Positions 8,836 to 18,143 of a stretch of DNA of 64,000 bases are shown here, piece by piece. The position numbers and the translations under genes were made by a program. The stretch spans positions 186,001-250,000 of the forward strand of contig NZ_BPEW01000001.1 in assembly GCF_019654975.1 (NCBI RefSeq). The letters run 5' to 3'. The DNA comes from Shewanella sp. c952 (GTDB lineage: Bacteria; Pseudomonadota; Gammaproteobacteria; Enterobacterales; Shewanellaceae). The notes under the pieces were generated by a model, which saw nothing but the letters and a program-made list of their open reading frames with translations, was not told the origin of the DNA and made no database searches. Position 1 is the first letter of the stretch; every line of letters begins with the position of its first letter.

Positions 8836-9147
8836 GTGACAGGCCGTCTGGATACTCTTCGTGCTCGACCACAAATAATTGAGTGCTATGAACCGAACCG
8901 CACTGCACACCTTTCTATTAGCGCCCTAGAGCGACGATTTACTAAGCATTTAGGGCAAACGCCAAAACAGTTTATCAATGAGGTGAGGCTAAAGAACGCG
9001 CGTCGATTGCTAATTGAGACTAATGAAAGTATTGCGAATATTGCCCAAGAAACAGGCTTTAATGACCATAGCTATTTTAGTCGCCAGTTTCAGCGCCTAT
9101 TCGGCAAGAGCCCTTCGCAGTTTAGGCGAGAGCATTGTACTCATTAG
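8836..9147 (+). pseudogene. Relic of an AraC-family regulator (C-terminal DNA-binding domain only)
   Basis: The last ~75 codons match the AraC/XylS DNA-binding domain: LSISALERRFTKHLGQTPKQF then ARRLL, the second helix-turn-helix SIANIAQETGFNDHSYFSRQF and KSPSQFRRE. Upstream of AHLSIS the normal first helix and the whole ligand-binding half are missing, replaced by unrelated sequence; the only start available is a GTG without a convincing ribosome site. It is best read as a 5'-truncated remnant. The flanking 8595-8835 shows no recognisable N-terminal part. Confidence 0.7.
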
Positions 9148-9476
9148 CCTGTTCAATTAACGGGTAAACGCCTTAGAACTTAGCTTTAGGTGACGCTAAA
9201 TAAGCAGATTAGAGGTTATGTTTTAAGATTCTGATATATCGTAGTTATATGCGTTTTATCGTCATTTTTCTTCATCATTCTGCAAGCCTATTGAACCCAC
9301 ATTGACCTGAGTTAATATTGGCTAGTAATAAAAATGTGTCTTTAACGTTAAAATTTATCCCTTAGTTGTTATTTTTGGCTTAGAATAACTCTAATAAGAA
9401 AAAACAATTTAAGACCTTTTTTCGATTTGGGCCGTATTGGTGTTAAAGCGTTAAGGAAATAAAAAGGGCGGAATGG

Positions 9477-10670
9477 ATGAAACTACGTAAACTAGCGCTA
9501 CTGTGTACCTTGATCCCCAGTTTTTTTGCCTACTCAGGCCAAGAATATTATGAAGCACGTAGTGATGCTATGGGCGGTGCAGGTGTTGCGGCATCGAACC
9601 ATGAAGGCGCTGCATTCGTAAACCCCGCTCTACTTGGAATAAATGCCCATAAAGATAACTCTGCTGTATTGCTTATGCCTGTTTTAGGTGTTGATATGGC
9701 AGATAGCGACAACATGATCGACAAGTTCGATTCGCTTATTGATTCCTATGACGGACTGGCTGCATCGATTGATGCTGGAAATAGTGCCGATATCGATGTT
9801 TACCGAGATGAATTGATTCTGGACTTAGAGTCTCTAAAGGGAACATCAGCATATGCCAGTGCTGGCCTTGGGTTTAGCGTCGCCATTCCTCATCAAAGAA
9901 TGCCGATAGCCATCTTTTATAAGAGTTATGTTAATGCTGTAGGGGCTGCCAATATTGCTCAAGCAGATATCGATGCGCTTACGGCTCTCGATCCGGTTAA
10001 TCCACCAGAAGTGACAGATCTGCTTTCTGAAGGGCAAGTGATTGGTGGTGCGGTATCAGATTTAGGTGTTGCATTAAGCTTTCCACTATCTATAGTTAAT
10101 ATGCCGATTTCTGTCGGTATTTCGCCAAAGTTCCAACGCATCGATACCTATAATTACATTGCTAATGCCAACAACTTCTCGGCCAGTGACTTTGATGACG
10201 TTGAATATCGTAATGATGAAACTAATTTCAACGTCGATGTTGGCTTCGCTATTGAGCCCATTAACGGCTTAGTATTTGGTTTATCAGGGCGTAACCTTAT
10301 CAGCCAAGATGTGGAAACGAACGAAGTTGAAGGTAACAAGTTTACTTACAGAGTGGAGCCATTAGTCACAGCTGGTGTGGCATATGACTGGAGAAGACTA
10401 ACCGTCACTACTGACGTCGACTTGGTTGAGAATAAGAAGTTTAAAGAGCTGGATGGGACTCAGTATTGGCGCGTAGGCGGTGAGGTCAGAGCATTCGATT
10501 GGATGTCGCTACGACTGGGTTACCGCCATGACATGAAAGACTCTACTGCTAACATTTACTCTATTGGTTCTGGTTTTACCATTGGTGAATCTTTCTTCGT
10601 AGACTTTACTGGTATGTTTGGCAATGATGAAGCATTAGGTGGGGTATTGCAGACCTCTTATCATTTCTAA
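9477..10670 (+). CDS. TraF-like outer-membrane beta-barrel protein (PF13729 type)
   Basis: 397 aa with a signal peptide (MKLRKLALLCTLIPSFFAYS). Motifs EARSDAMGGAGVAASN and GAAFVNPALLG near the N-terminus, and a C-terminus of alternating strands ending LQTSYHF, are typical of the FadL/TraF_2-like barrel family often labelled conjugal transfer protein TraF in Vibrio and Shewanella, although it is chromosomal and has no conjugation neighbours here. Function unknown. The 329-bp gap 9148-9476 before it is AT-rich, holds no gene, and presumably contains its promoter. Confidence 0.65.
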   Translation: MKLRKLALLCTLIPSFFAYSGQEYYEARSDAMGGAGVAASNHEGAAFVNPALLGINAHKDNSAVLLMPVLGVDMADSDNMIDKFDSLIDSYDGLAASIDAGNSADIDVYRDELILDLESLKGTSAYASAGLGFSVAIPHQRMPIAIFYKSYVNAVGAANIAQADIDALTALDPVNPPEVTDLLSEGQVIGGAVSDLGVALSFPLSIVNMPISVGISPKFQRIDTYNYIANANNFSASDFDDVEYRNDETNFNVDVGFAIEPINGLVFGLSGRNLISQDVETNEVEGNKFTYRVEPLVTAGVAYDWRRLTVTTDVDLVENKKFKELDGTQYWRVGGEVRAFDWMSLRLGYRHDMKDSTANIYSIGSGFTIGESFFVDFTGMFGNDEALGGVLQTSYHF

Positions 10671-10725
10671 AATTGAGGCCGTTATCGGTAATGAGCCTAT
10701 TTTGACAAACAAAGTCGTTTGCTCA

Positions 10726-11454
10726 TTAACTTAACTCAATAATAGACTTAATCGTCAAAATCACAGCACTTAAACTACACAAGACCAGAGTGAAAGCTCT
10801 GGTTTTTTGTTTATCAACTTTGCCTACCAGTCTCCCTGCCACCACATAGCCGAGTATAACTGACGGCAGTAACATCAAAGAAACCCATAAATGTTCAAGC
10901 TTTAATAATCCAGCGAACCCTAGAATAGTTAAGGCGATCATCGAACTGAAAATAAAGAATGCTGATAGTGCCGCTCTAAATTGAGCGGCATCTTTACCCG
11001 CAAGTAATATCGCCAGTGGCGGTCCACCAATGGCGGCTATATTGCCAAATACACCGGACAAGATCCCTGCCATAAACAATGTAAAACGATTAACAGGCAG
11101 ACTAAACTTGAGTAGGCTTAAGCCAACCGCCAAGGCCACAATAAAGGCTATAGCAAGCCCTAGAACCGCTTGGGGTGCGGTTAGAATAAGCGTCGCACCT
11201 AAGATCCCACCAGGAATACGTCCGAGTAACGCATATTGCAGTCCATTGAACTCAAGTTGTCCTCTTTCTCTAAACAGCGTTAATGCAGCGATTGAAAAAC
11301 CCATCAAAATCACTGGGGCTGGCACAAGAGAGGGCTCGACAATGTAAAGTAGTGGGCTGGCGACCACAGCTAAGCCAAAGCCAATTAAGCTTTGAGTTAA
11401 TGCACCACAAAATATGATCAGTGAAGCGAGAATCAGTGTGCTTGGATCTAACAT
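10726..11454 (-). CDS. TSUP family permease (TauE/SafE sulfite/sulfonate exporter type)
   Basis: 242 aa, about eight hydrophobic segments. The N-terminal repeat FCGALTQSLIGFGLAVVASPL and the paired half-way motif GVFGNIAAIGGPPLAILL are the two repeated glycine-rich motifs of the TauE/SafE family. Substrate (sulfite, sulfoacetate or another anion) cannot be told from the sequence. Convergent with the TraF-like gene; 55 bp separate the stops. Upstream, 11455-11682 has no gene. Confidence 0.8.
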   Translation of the reverse strand: MLDPSTLILASLIIFCGALTQSLIGFGLAVVASPLLYIVEPSLVPAPVILMGFSIAALTLFRERGQLEFNGLQYALLGRIPGGILGATLILTAPQAVLGLAIAFIVALAVGLSLLKFSLPVNRFTLFMAGILSGVFGNIAAIGGPPLAILLAGKDAAQFRAALSAFFIFSSMIALTILGFAGLLKLEHLWVSLMLLPSVILGYVVAGRLVGKVDKQKTRAFTLVLCSLSAVILTIKSIIELS

Positions 11455-11682
11455 CTATTTAGCCCTGTAATGGCTTTAAAACTCACTCAACGAGGCGCAG
11501 AGCGAGTAGGAGTGCAATCTTCAGTTAAGGCAACTCGTGTAGACTAGATTGCAATGACAACCTTGTGAATTAAGGTATAAGTCGCTATAGCCAAAAAACA
11601 GACATTATTAAATCGCTGTCTGCATTGCTTGCAAAACCGTTCAGTAACAATGGATCGGCATTAATAGAGAGCGCTATAAAAT

Positions 11683-11707
11683 CAAAAGAGGACCACCTAA
11701 GGTCCTC
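11683..11707 (-). terminator. Terminator of metJ
   Basis: GAGGACC (11688-11694) and GGTCCTC (11701-11707) form a 7-bp stem just past the metJ stop. Read on the minus strand it is followed by TTTTGATTTT. Confidence 0.75.
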
Positions 11708-11722
11708 AATGTCATCACTTGG

Positions 11723-12037
11723 TTATTCGAGCTCTTCCCACTCGATACCCATTTCATCCATGAGGCGCTTAACTTCCGCAGGCATGCTGTCAGGCTTATC
11801 TTTTGAAAGGTCACCATCATTTGGCAGCGGTTGACCTGTGTACGCGTGTAGAAACGCCTCACAGAGTAATTCGCTGTTGGTGGCGTGACGTAAGTTGTTC
11901 ACTTGGCGGCGTGTACGCTCATCGGTAAGCACTTTGAGTACTTTTAAAGGAATAGAGACAGTAATTTTTTTCACTTGCTCATTCTTTTTTCCGTGTTCAG
12001 CATATGGGCTGATATAATCGCCGTTCCACTCAGTCAT
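11723..12037 (-). CDS. metJ: Methionine repressor MetJ
   Basis: 104 aa from the ATG at 12037 ([18 protein letters not shown]), which matches the known MetJ N-terminus and has AGGTGAG upstream; the longer frame (20 extra codons) is rejected. The ribbon-helix-helix core [18 protein letters not shown] and [20 protein letters not shown] is almost identical to the enterobacterial protein. MetJ with S-adenosylmethionine as corepressor binds tandem 8-bp met boxes. The gene diverges from metB with such boxes between them, so it probably represses itself and metBL. Confidence 0.97.
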   Translation of the reverse strand: MTEWNGDYISPYAEHGKKNEQVKKITVSIPLKVLKVLTDERTRRQVNNLRHATNSELLCEAFLHAYTGQPLPNDGDLSKDKPDSMPAEVKRLMDEMGIEWEELE

Positions 12038-12145
12038 TGACTCACCTGTAATTTTAAAATGCGGGGCAGATTTTAACCCCTTATGCAGCGCAGTCAAATT
12101 ATTGCCTCTATTTTATGACAAATGCAAATAGATTTCTAAATGCTT

Positions 12146-12169
12146 GGACGTCTAAACGGCTAAATTGGT
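12146..12169. promoter_or_regulatory. MetJ operator, metJ-proximal (tandem met boxes)
   Basis: Three consecutive 8-mers, GGACGTCT AAACGGCT AAATTGGT, fit the met box AGACGTCT with declining quality (7/8 for the first). Tandem array and position between metJ and metB support MetJ binding. Confidence 0.75.
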
Positions 12170-12198
12170 TGACGAGGGTGGATAGCTTAGGTACATTT

Positions 12199-12214
12199 AG
12201 ACGTCCAGACATCC
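12199..12214. promoter_or_regulatory. MetJ operator, metB-proximal (tandem met boxes)
   Basis: AGACGTCC followed directly by AGACATCC: two adjacent met boxes at 7/8 and 6/8 to AGACGTCT, ending 32 bases before the metB ATG. Strong by pattern and by location. Confidence 0.85.
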
Positions 12215-12246
12215 CTAATAAGAAAATGTAGACAGAGGAGTAGTAC

Positions 12247-13407
12247 ATGACCGAGCGTAAACTAGCCACCGCTGCTGTGCGCCAAGGCATTGAGTCCGAT
12301 ACCCAACATGGTGCAGTCGTACCTCCCATATACCTCTCTACAAATTATTCCTTTGATGGTCACAAAAACCCAAGAGATTTTGATTACAGTCGTTCAGGCA
12401 ATCCAACTCGCTCAATTCTTGGTGATGCGATTGCTGAATTAGAAAAAGGCTGTACTGGCGTGGTGACCTGTACTGGCATGGCTGCAATTACTTTAGCGAC
12501 CAGTTTACTCGGTCCTGATGATTTATTAGTTGTGCCTCATGATTGTTATGGTGGCAGTTACCGCTTATTTACTAATCTGGCTAAGAAAGGTCAGTTTAAG
12601 CTAGAGGTGGTCGATCAAACTGATGCTGTCGCTTTAGCTAGCGCAATTGCCAAACAACCTAAAATGGTTTGGCTAGAAACCCCTTCAAACCCATTATTAC
12701 GGGTTGTTGATATCGAAGCGATTAGCGCTGCTAGCCATGAAGTTGGCGCATTAGTTGTGGTTGATAACACCTTCCTATCGCCTATCTTGCAGCAACCGCT
12801 TTTACTTGGCGCTGATATCGTTATTCACTCGACCACTAAATACATTAATGGTCACAGCGATGTAGTCGGTGGAGCTGCAGTCGCTAAAGACAAAGAGTTA
12901 GGTGAACTATTACATTGGTGGTCGAATACACTGGGGCTAACGGGTGGTGCATTTGATAGTTATCTTACCTTGCGCGGAATTCGAACACTTGCAGTGAGAA
13001 TTCGTGAGCATCAGGCCAATGCCCAGCGTATTCTTGCTACTCTTTGCGCTCATAGTGCAGTGGAAAAGATCTATTATCCGGGTCTTGCAGATCATCCTGG
13101 CCATGAGATAGCCGCTAAGCAGCAGAAGGGCTTTGGTGCCATGCTTAGCTTTGAGTTAAAGGGCGGTGAAGAGCAATTAGTCGCTTTCTTAAAAAATCTT
13201 AATTATTTCTCTGTTGCAGAAAGCCTCGGAGGAGTAGAAAGTCTAGTGGCAGTGCCTGCAACCATGACGCATCGAGCGATGGAACCAGAAGCGCGTGCAG
13301 AGGCTGGGGTAAAAGACACCCTTATCCGTCTTTCTGTTGGTATTGAAGATGCTGACGATCTTGTTGCTGATATTGAAGCTGCGCTTAATGCAGCTGTAGC
13401 TTGTTAA
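12247..13407 (+). CDS. metB: Cystathionine gamma-synthase
   Basis: 386 aa, standard length for this PLP enzyme, which joins O-succinylhomoserine and cysteine to give cystathionine. Seen: N-terminal YSRSGNPTRS (phosphate-binding Tyr/Arg), the PLP lysine in the context HSTTKYINGHSDVVGG, and the C-terminal LSVGIEDADDLVADIE. GAGGAG precedes the ATG. First gene of metBL, 15 bp before metL; MetJ boxes lie just upstream. Confidence 0.95.
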   Translation: MTERKLATAAVRQGIESDTQHGAVVPPIYLSTNYSFDGHKNPRDFDYSRSGNPTRSILGDAIAELEKGCTGVVTCTGMAAITLATSLLGPDDLLVVPHDCYGGSYRLFTNLAKKGQFKLEVVDQTDAVALASAIAKQPKMVWLETPSNPLLRVVDIEAISAASHEVGALVVVDNTFLSPILQQPLLLGADIVIHSTTKYINGHSDVVGGAAVAKDKELGELLHWWSNTLGLTGGAFDSYLTLRGIRTLAVRIREHQANAQRILATLCAHSAVEKIYYPGLADHPGHEIAAKQQKGFGAMLSFELKGGEEQLVAFLKNLNYFSVAESLGGVESLVAVPATMTHRAMEPEARAEAGVKDTLIRLSVGIEDADDLVADIEAALNAAVAC

Positions 13408-13422
13408 TTAAAGGGGTTTAGG

Positions 13423-15816
13423 ATGGCACGTTGTCACTTACATAAATTTGGTGGCTCCAGTTTAGCCGACGCAGACTGTTACCGTCGCGTTGCACATATT
13501 CTCCTGACTCATGGTCATAGTGATGATCTAGTTGTGGTTTCCGCAGCAGGTAAAAGTACCAATTTTCTCTACCGCCTGCTTGAGCTGAGCACGACTAAGC
13601 AGCTTTGGCAGGAAGAGCTGCAAACCTTAATCAGTTTTCAGCAAAAGCTGATAGAGCAGTTGTTATCTAATGAGCAAGCTCGCTCCTTAAGAGAGCGACT
13701 GTCGAATGATAAAGCGCAGTTGATAAGCTTACTTTCGTTAACGGCTATCAATGATTACCAGAGCAGCCAAGTGGTGAGCTTTGGCGAACGTTGGTCATCC
13801 CGCTTATTGGCAGCGTTACTGCGCGAGTCTGGGGTTGCTGCATCTGACGTAGATGCACGTACTTTGTTGATTGCAGATGAAGGCGCAGTGCCACAGATTA
13901 GATTGCAGCAGTCACGTCAAAAAGTACAAAACTTGATTGCTGAACATCCTAATGAGCGACTCATTATTACCGGCTTTATCTGTGCAAATGATAAAGGCGA
14001 TACCTTGCTCTTAGGCCGTAACGGTTCGGATTTTAGTGCTACGTTAATCGCAAGTCTCGCTGATATAGAACGGGTAACGATTTGGACCGATGTTGAAGGT
14101 GTGTTTAACGCCGACCCTAACAAAATTAATGACGCGAAACTATTGAGTAGCTTGTCATTAGATGAAGCCAATCGCTTAGCGCATTTAGGCTCGCCAGTAT
14201 TGCATAACCGCACTTTGCAGCCACTATTTGATACCCAAGTTAGCCTAGCAGTGCGATCTAGTTATGCGTCTCATACAGACTTTACCTTGATTGCGCCTAA
14301 AAGCTCTTCAGCTAGTGCACCTGTAGTAACCAATCTTAATAGTGTATCTCTGTTTAATATCCAGTTGAATGGTGCTTTCTCTGAACTGCTTAATCTATTG
14401 ATTGATTCAGGGCTATATCCATTAGCTCACTGGTCGTTGGCGCAGAAGCGCGTTGAATTAACCGTTACGCTTGAGAACCAGAAGCAAGTGCAAGCGCTAC
14501 TTGATGCCAATAGCGATGCCTTGGGAATTACAGATGTTCAGGTAAGAGACGATCTGGGATTAGTTGCCTTAGTCAGTGCCGATGCAGACCTCTACCGCCG
14601 TGGTTTTGCCAGGCTATTAAGTCGTAATGCACGTCCATTGTTTAATGACGGTATGAGTTTAGTGACGTTGGTGCCACAGACGCAGGTGAACTTGCTAACT
14701 CAGAAGGTACATCGTCGCTGCGCAGGCCCGCGCAAACGTATTGGTGTACTGTTATTAGGTGTAGGCAATATTGGTGAGGCGTGGATAGATCTGTTTGATG
14801 GCGCTAGAACAGCGTTAAATAAAGAGCTTGAAGCAAGTGTTGATTTAGTGGGGCTCGTGAGTTCACGTAAAGCTTTGATCAGCGATAAGGGCATAGCCCT
14901 TGATAGCTGGAAAAGTGAATTTGAACAACAGGCAACTCCATGGCAGTACAGCCATCTTTTTGAAGAGTTGCAGGGACTTGAATGCGATGAGGTTGTAGCG
15001 CTTGATATCAGTGCGAGTGCTGATCTTACATTGCAATACCCTGAGTTTTTTGCCCGTGGTATTCATGTTGTCAGTGCTAACAAGCTTGCAGGCTCTGGCC
15101 CATTACCTTTTTATCGCGAGTTGAAGCTACAGCTGGGGAATCGCCGATTATTTTGGCGTTATAACGCCAGTTGTGGTGCCGGTCTGCCCGTGCAGCATGC
15201 TATTAATGATCTGCACAATAGTGGCGACAGCATTGAAGCGGTTGGTGGGATTTTTTCTGGCACCCTATGTTGGTTATTTGAAAACTACGATGCCGTTAAA
15301 CCTTTCTCTGAGCTAGTCGTCGATGCGCGTGGACTTGGGATCACCGAACCCGATCCGCGAGATGACCTGTCTGGTCGCGACATGCAGCGCAAATTGCTTA
15401 TTTTGGCTCGTGAAATTGGTTTAGAGATAGAGCTTGAAGATATAGAACTAAAATCCTTGGTACCCGCGCATCTTGCTGAGTTGCCGCTTGAGCAATTTTT
15501 ATCGCGTATAAATGAGTTAGATGAAGACATGCTACAGCAATATCTTGCAGCAGTTGAGCAAGATAAAGTGCTGCGTTACGTCGCTGCATTAGACAGAGTC
15601 GATGGCAAGCTTAAAGCTGAAGTGAGCTTACAATGGGTTGAGAATAGTCATCCATATGCTAATTTGACCCCAGGGGATAATGTATTTGTTATCCGCAGTA
15701 AATTCTATCAGGACAACCCGCTTATCATTCGTGGACCAGGTGCGGGTCGTCAGGTGACTGCTGCGGCAGTGCAATCTGATCTGGCACATATCTGTCGAGA
15801 CCTACTGCAAGAGTAG
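13423..15816 (+). CDS. metL: Bifunctional aspartokinase II/homoserine dehydrogenase II
   Basis: 797 aa. N-terminal aspartate kinase (HKFGGSSLAD; later LLGRNGSDFSATLIA and TDVEGVFNADP), then degenerate ACT-like segments (~300-440), then a homoserine dehydrogenase domain from ~450 (Rossmann motif IGVLLLGVGNIGEAW; VVSANKLAGSGP; GIFSGTLCWL and the Asp-rich DPRDDLSGRDMQRK). It catalyses the first and third steps from aspartate toward homoserine. The MetL rather than ThrA assignment follows from the operon with metB under MetJ. Confidence 0.95.
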   Translation: MARCHLHKFGGSSLADADCYRRVAHILLTHGHSDDLVVVSAAGKSTNFLYRLLELSTTKQLWQEELQTLISFQQKLIEQLLSNEQARSLRERLSNDKAQLISLLSLTAINDYQSSQVVSFGERWSSRLLAALLRESGVAASDVDARTLLIADEGAVPQIRLQQSRQKVQNLIAEHPNERLIITGFICANDKGDTLLLGRNGSDFSATLIASLADIERVTIWTDVEGVFNADPNKINDAKLLSSLSLDEANRLAHLGSPVLHNRTLQPLFDTQVSLAVRSSYASHTDFTLIAPKSSSASAPVVTNLNSVSLFNIQLNGAFSELLNLLIDSGLYPLAHWSLAQKRVELTVTLENQKQVQALLDANSDALGITDVQVRDDLGLVALVSADADLYRRGFARLLSRNARPLFNDGMSLVTLVPQTQVNLLTQKVHRRCAGPRKRIGVLLLGVGNIGEAWIDLFDGARTALNKELEASVDLVGLVSSRKALISDKGIALDSWKSEFEQQATPWQYSHLFEELQGLECDEVVALDISASADLTLQYPEFFARGIHVVSANKLAGSGPLPFYRELKLQLGNRRLFWRYNASCGAGLPVQHAINDLHNSGDSIEAVGGIFSGTLCWLFENYDAVKPFSELVVDARGLGITEPDPRDDLSGRDMQRKLLILAREIGLEIELEDIELKSLVPAHLAELPLEQFLSRINELDEDMLQQYLAAVEQDKVLRYVAALDRVDGKLKAEVSLQWVENSHPYANLTPGDNVFVIRSKFYQDNPLIIRGPGAGRQVTAAAVQSDLAHICRDLLQE

Positions 15817-15850
15817 CTACTCTAAGCAAGTTATCGTCAACTAATAGTGA

Positions 15851-15881
15851 GTGCATTTCAGTTTATGGAATGCACTTTTTT
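15851..15881 (+). terminator. Terminator of metBL
   Basis: GTGCATTTC (15851-15859) pairs with GGAATGCAC (15867-15875, one G-U pair), followed by TTTTTT. Confidence 0.85.
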
Positions 15882-16003
15882 AATGGCATTAACCCGTCTT
15901 ATCAACTCCTGTTATTAGCCGCTCCATCAAAATTTTATTTACTTATTGAGCAAATGGGCAGATAAACGCTATTGTTAACATATCTATAGATAGAGGTGTG
16001 ATA

Positions 16004-16597
16004 ATGAAACGTGGATTCATAATGTCGGCTTTACTCATGTTGAGTGGTGCATCTTATGCTGCTATGCCGCCTCAGGCTGCGCTGTGTGGCGGTTGTCATG
16101 GTCCTCAAGGGCAAGGTGTTGAACCTTTAGGTCCTCGACTTGCAGGGCTTCCTTCAGACTATATCGTTAAACAGATTAAACTATTCCAGACAGGTAAGAG
16201 ACAAAACGCGACAATGCAACCGATGGCAATGACCTTGCAAGGGGATGCCATTGTCGCGGTAGCTGAGTATTTCTCTGCCTTTGAGGTGCCTATGGTTACA
16301 CCACATCTACGTGGTGAGCAGGCAGTCTATACAGATCCAACTGAGCAGCTAGTTTATCAGGGCGATTGGCAACGGGTCATTCCTGCATGTGTCACCTGTC
16401 ATGGGCCTTCAGGGCATGGTGTTGGTGAATTCCCAAGGCTTGCAGGCCAACAAGCCTCTTATATCAAAAGCCAGTTACTCGCTTGGCAGAAAGATACCCG
16501 AAGTGGCGATCAGGACGGCGTGATGGGCACCATTGCAGACAAGCTCACAAGTGCAGAAGTTGATGCATTAGCCAAATATTTCTCAGAATTGAAATAA
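16004..16597 (+). CDS. tsdB: Diheme cytochrome c4-like protein, TsdB type
   Basis: 197 aa from the ATG at 16004 (an in-frame GTG two codons earlier is less likely; GAGG is upstream). Signal peptide MKRGFIMSALLMLSGASYA. Two similar c-type domains: CGGCHGPQGQG…GPRLAGLPSDYIVKQI and CVTCHGPSGHG…FPRLAGQQASYIKSQL, the tandem layout of cytochrome c4. Eleven bases before a TsdA-type gene; in other bacteria such a c4-like TsdB is the electron partner of TsdA. The name rests on that pairing. Confidence 0.75.
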   Translation: MKRGFIMSALLMLSGASYAAMPPQAALCGGCHGPQGQGVEPLGPRLAGLPSDYIVKQIKLFQTGKRQNATMQPMAMTLQGDAIVAVAEYFSAFEVPMVTPHLRGEQAVYTDPTEQLVYQGDWQRVIPACVTCHGPSGHGVGEFPRLAGQQASYIKSQLLAWQKDTRSGDQDGVMGTIADKLTSAEVDALAKYFSELK

Positions 16598-16607
16598 GGA
16601 GTTAACC

Positions 16608-17663
16608 ATGAAATTACATCATTTAAGTTGGCTCGTTATCAGTCTGTCTTTAAGTGTTGTACAAGCAGAAGAGCTACCGGATAAACAGGCAGAGCTTAAT
16701 GCTAAAGTGAAGCAGGAAGGGCAAACATACTTAACGCCAGCACCGCTAAGCACTATTCCTGAGGGCGAATTTGGTGACAAAGTTCGTCTAGGTTACCAGC
16801 TATTTGTTAACTCTCAGCAGATGAGGGATGCGTACGTAGGCAATAATCTTAATTGTTCTAATTGCCATATGGATGCAGGGCGTCGTGCCAATGCTGCACC
16901 ATTGTGGGGGGCCTACTTTGCTTATCCCGCGTATCGGAAAAAGAACGACAAAGTAAACAGTTTTGAAGAGCGTCTACAAGGGTGTTTTACTTATTCAATG
17001 AATGGCAAACCGCCAGCATCGGCAAGTAAAGAACTGGTCGCTTTGTCGGCTTACTCATATTGGTTAGGTATGAGCGGTTTGATGCAGCAAGCTGGGGTTG
17101 ATAGCGCGGTGCCAGAACTATCTGATAGCGAATTGCTTAAGGGGGGAAAGCGCGACGAAATCCCCTTACCGCAATCAATTAAAAATGCCATGACTCTTGA
17201 ACAGCGTGCTTCTTTACCGGGTAAAGGGTATCCGAAAATAGCCAAGCCTGCTCAAGCCTATTCATCAGAGCGTGGTAAGAAGGTGTATGTGGCGCATTGT
17301 CAGTCTTGTCATGGTGATGATGGACAAGGTTATGAAACATCGGGTGTTTACTCTCTGCCGCCACTTTGGGGCCCTCAGAGCTTCAATTGGGGAGCGGGTA
17401 TGCATAGAGTTAATACCGCCGCCTATTTTGTCTATGAAAATATGCCATTCGGCAAAAGTTACCAGCTAAGTAACCAAGATGCGTGGGATGTTGCCGCCTT
17501 TATTAATGCTCAAGAGCGGCCACAAGATCCTAGGTTTGAGGGTGATATTAAAGCCCTGAAAGAGAAGTATCATAAACACCAAGGCTATTACGGTAGCAGT
17601 GTAAATGGACATAAAGAGCTGGGCAGTAAAGCTTATCCTATCAATCCTAAGCGCAGTGATTAA
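16608..17663 (+). CDS. tsdA: Thiosulfate dehydrogenase/tetrathionate reductase, TsdA family diheme cytochrome
   Basis: 351 aa with a signal peptide (…LSVVQA). Heme 1 site CSNCH at 83-87 and heme 2 site CQSCH at 231-235. Between them is NSFEERLQGCFTYSMNG, whose Cys126 corresponds to the conserved cysteine that ligates heme 1 in TsdA. A likely heme-2 Met lies in YENMPFG. TsdA enzymes couple two thiosulfates to tetrathionate, and some work mainly in reverse. Cotranscribed with the c4-like tsdB. Direction of the reaction here is not decidable from sequence. Confidence 0.85.
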   Translation: MKLHHLSWLVISLSLSVVQAEELPDKQAELNAKVKQEGQTYLTPAPLSTIPEGEFGDKVRLGYQLFVNSQQMRDAYVGNNLNCSNCHMDAGRRANAAPLWGAYFAYPAYRKKNDKVNSFEERLQGCFTYSMNGKPPASASKELVALSAYSYWLGMSGLMQQAGVDSAVPELSDSELLKGGKRDEIPLPQSIKNAMTLEQRASLPGKGYPKIAKPAQAYSSERGKKVYVAHCQSCHGDDGQGYETSGVYSLPPLWGPQSFNWGAGMHRVNTAAYFVYENMPFGKSYQLSNQDAWDVAAFINAQERPQDPRFEGDIKALKEKYHKHQGYYGSSVNGHKELGSKAYPINPKRSD

Positions 17664-17691
17664 TCGGTTTAATGCACTGTACAGAATCAAC

Positions 17692-17716
17692 AGGGTTCGC
17701 TAGTGCGAGCCCTTTT
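17692..17716 (+). terminator. Terminator of tsdBA
   Basis: AGGGTTCGC (17692-17700) pairs with GCGAGCCCT (17704-17712; one wobble), followed by TTTT. Confidence 0.85.
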
Positions 17717-17756
17717 TGTTACATTGAATTTGGTTCTGATATTTGGAGTATAGCGC

Positions 17757-18125
17757 TTGAAACAAACACATACCGCAAGTTGCCATTGTGGCGCGGTGAA
17801 GTTGTCTCTAAATCTCCCGCAAGGGGTAACAGACTTAAGGCGCTGTGACTGTTCTATGTGCCGCCGTCGAGGCACCATAGTGACTTCCGCTGAACTTGAT
17901 GGGCTCAAGGTTGTTAGTGGTAATGACAAACTATCGCTGTATCAATTTAATACTTTTACTGCCAAACACTATTTCTGCAGTATCTGCGGTATATATACTC
18001 ATCATCAACGCCGTTCTAATCCAAATCAATTTGGTGTGAACGTGGCATGTATTGATGGGGTTAATCCATATGAACTGACCAATGTCGCCATGCCTGATGG
18101 AATTAATCATCCGGCGGATCGATAA
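17757..18125 (+). CDS. GFA family (glutathione-dependent formaldehyde-activating-like/CENP-V) protein
   Basis: 122 aa starting at TTG with GGAG 8 bases upstream; no better in-frame ATG exists before the first zinc ligands. Zinc-binding cysteines as in the GFA fold: CHCGAVKL, RRCDCSMCRRRG and FCSICGIYTHHQ, then PNQFGVNVACIDG. The family name comes from Gfa of Paracoccus, but most members have no proven activity. Followed after 18 bp by a CWC-type gene, probably cotranscribed. Confidence 0.85.
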   Translation: MKQTHTASCHCGAVKLSLNLPQGVTDLRRCDCSMCRRRGTIVTSAELDGLKVVSGNDKLSLYQFNTFTAKHYFCSICGIYTHHQRRSNPNQFGVNVACIDGVNPYELTNVAMPDGINHPADR

Positions 18126-18143
18126 AACTGTAGGTGAAGAGCG

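Noticed and set aside
9477..10670. True conjugation gene (TraF of a plasmid transfer system)
   Set aside because: Only the barrel-type TraF-like family is matched, with no other transfer genes; the name is historical.
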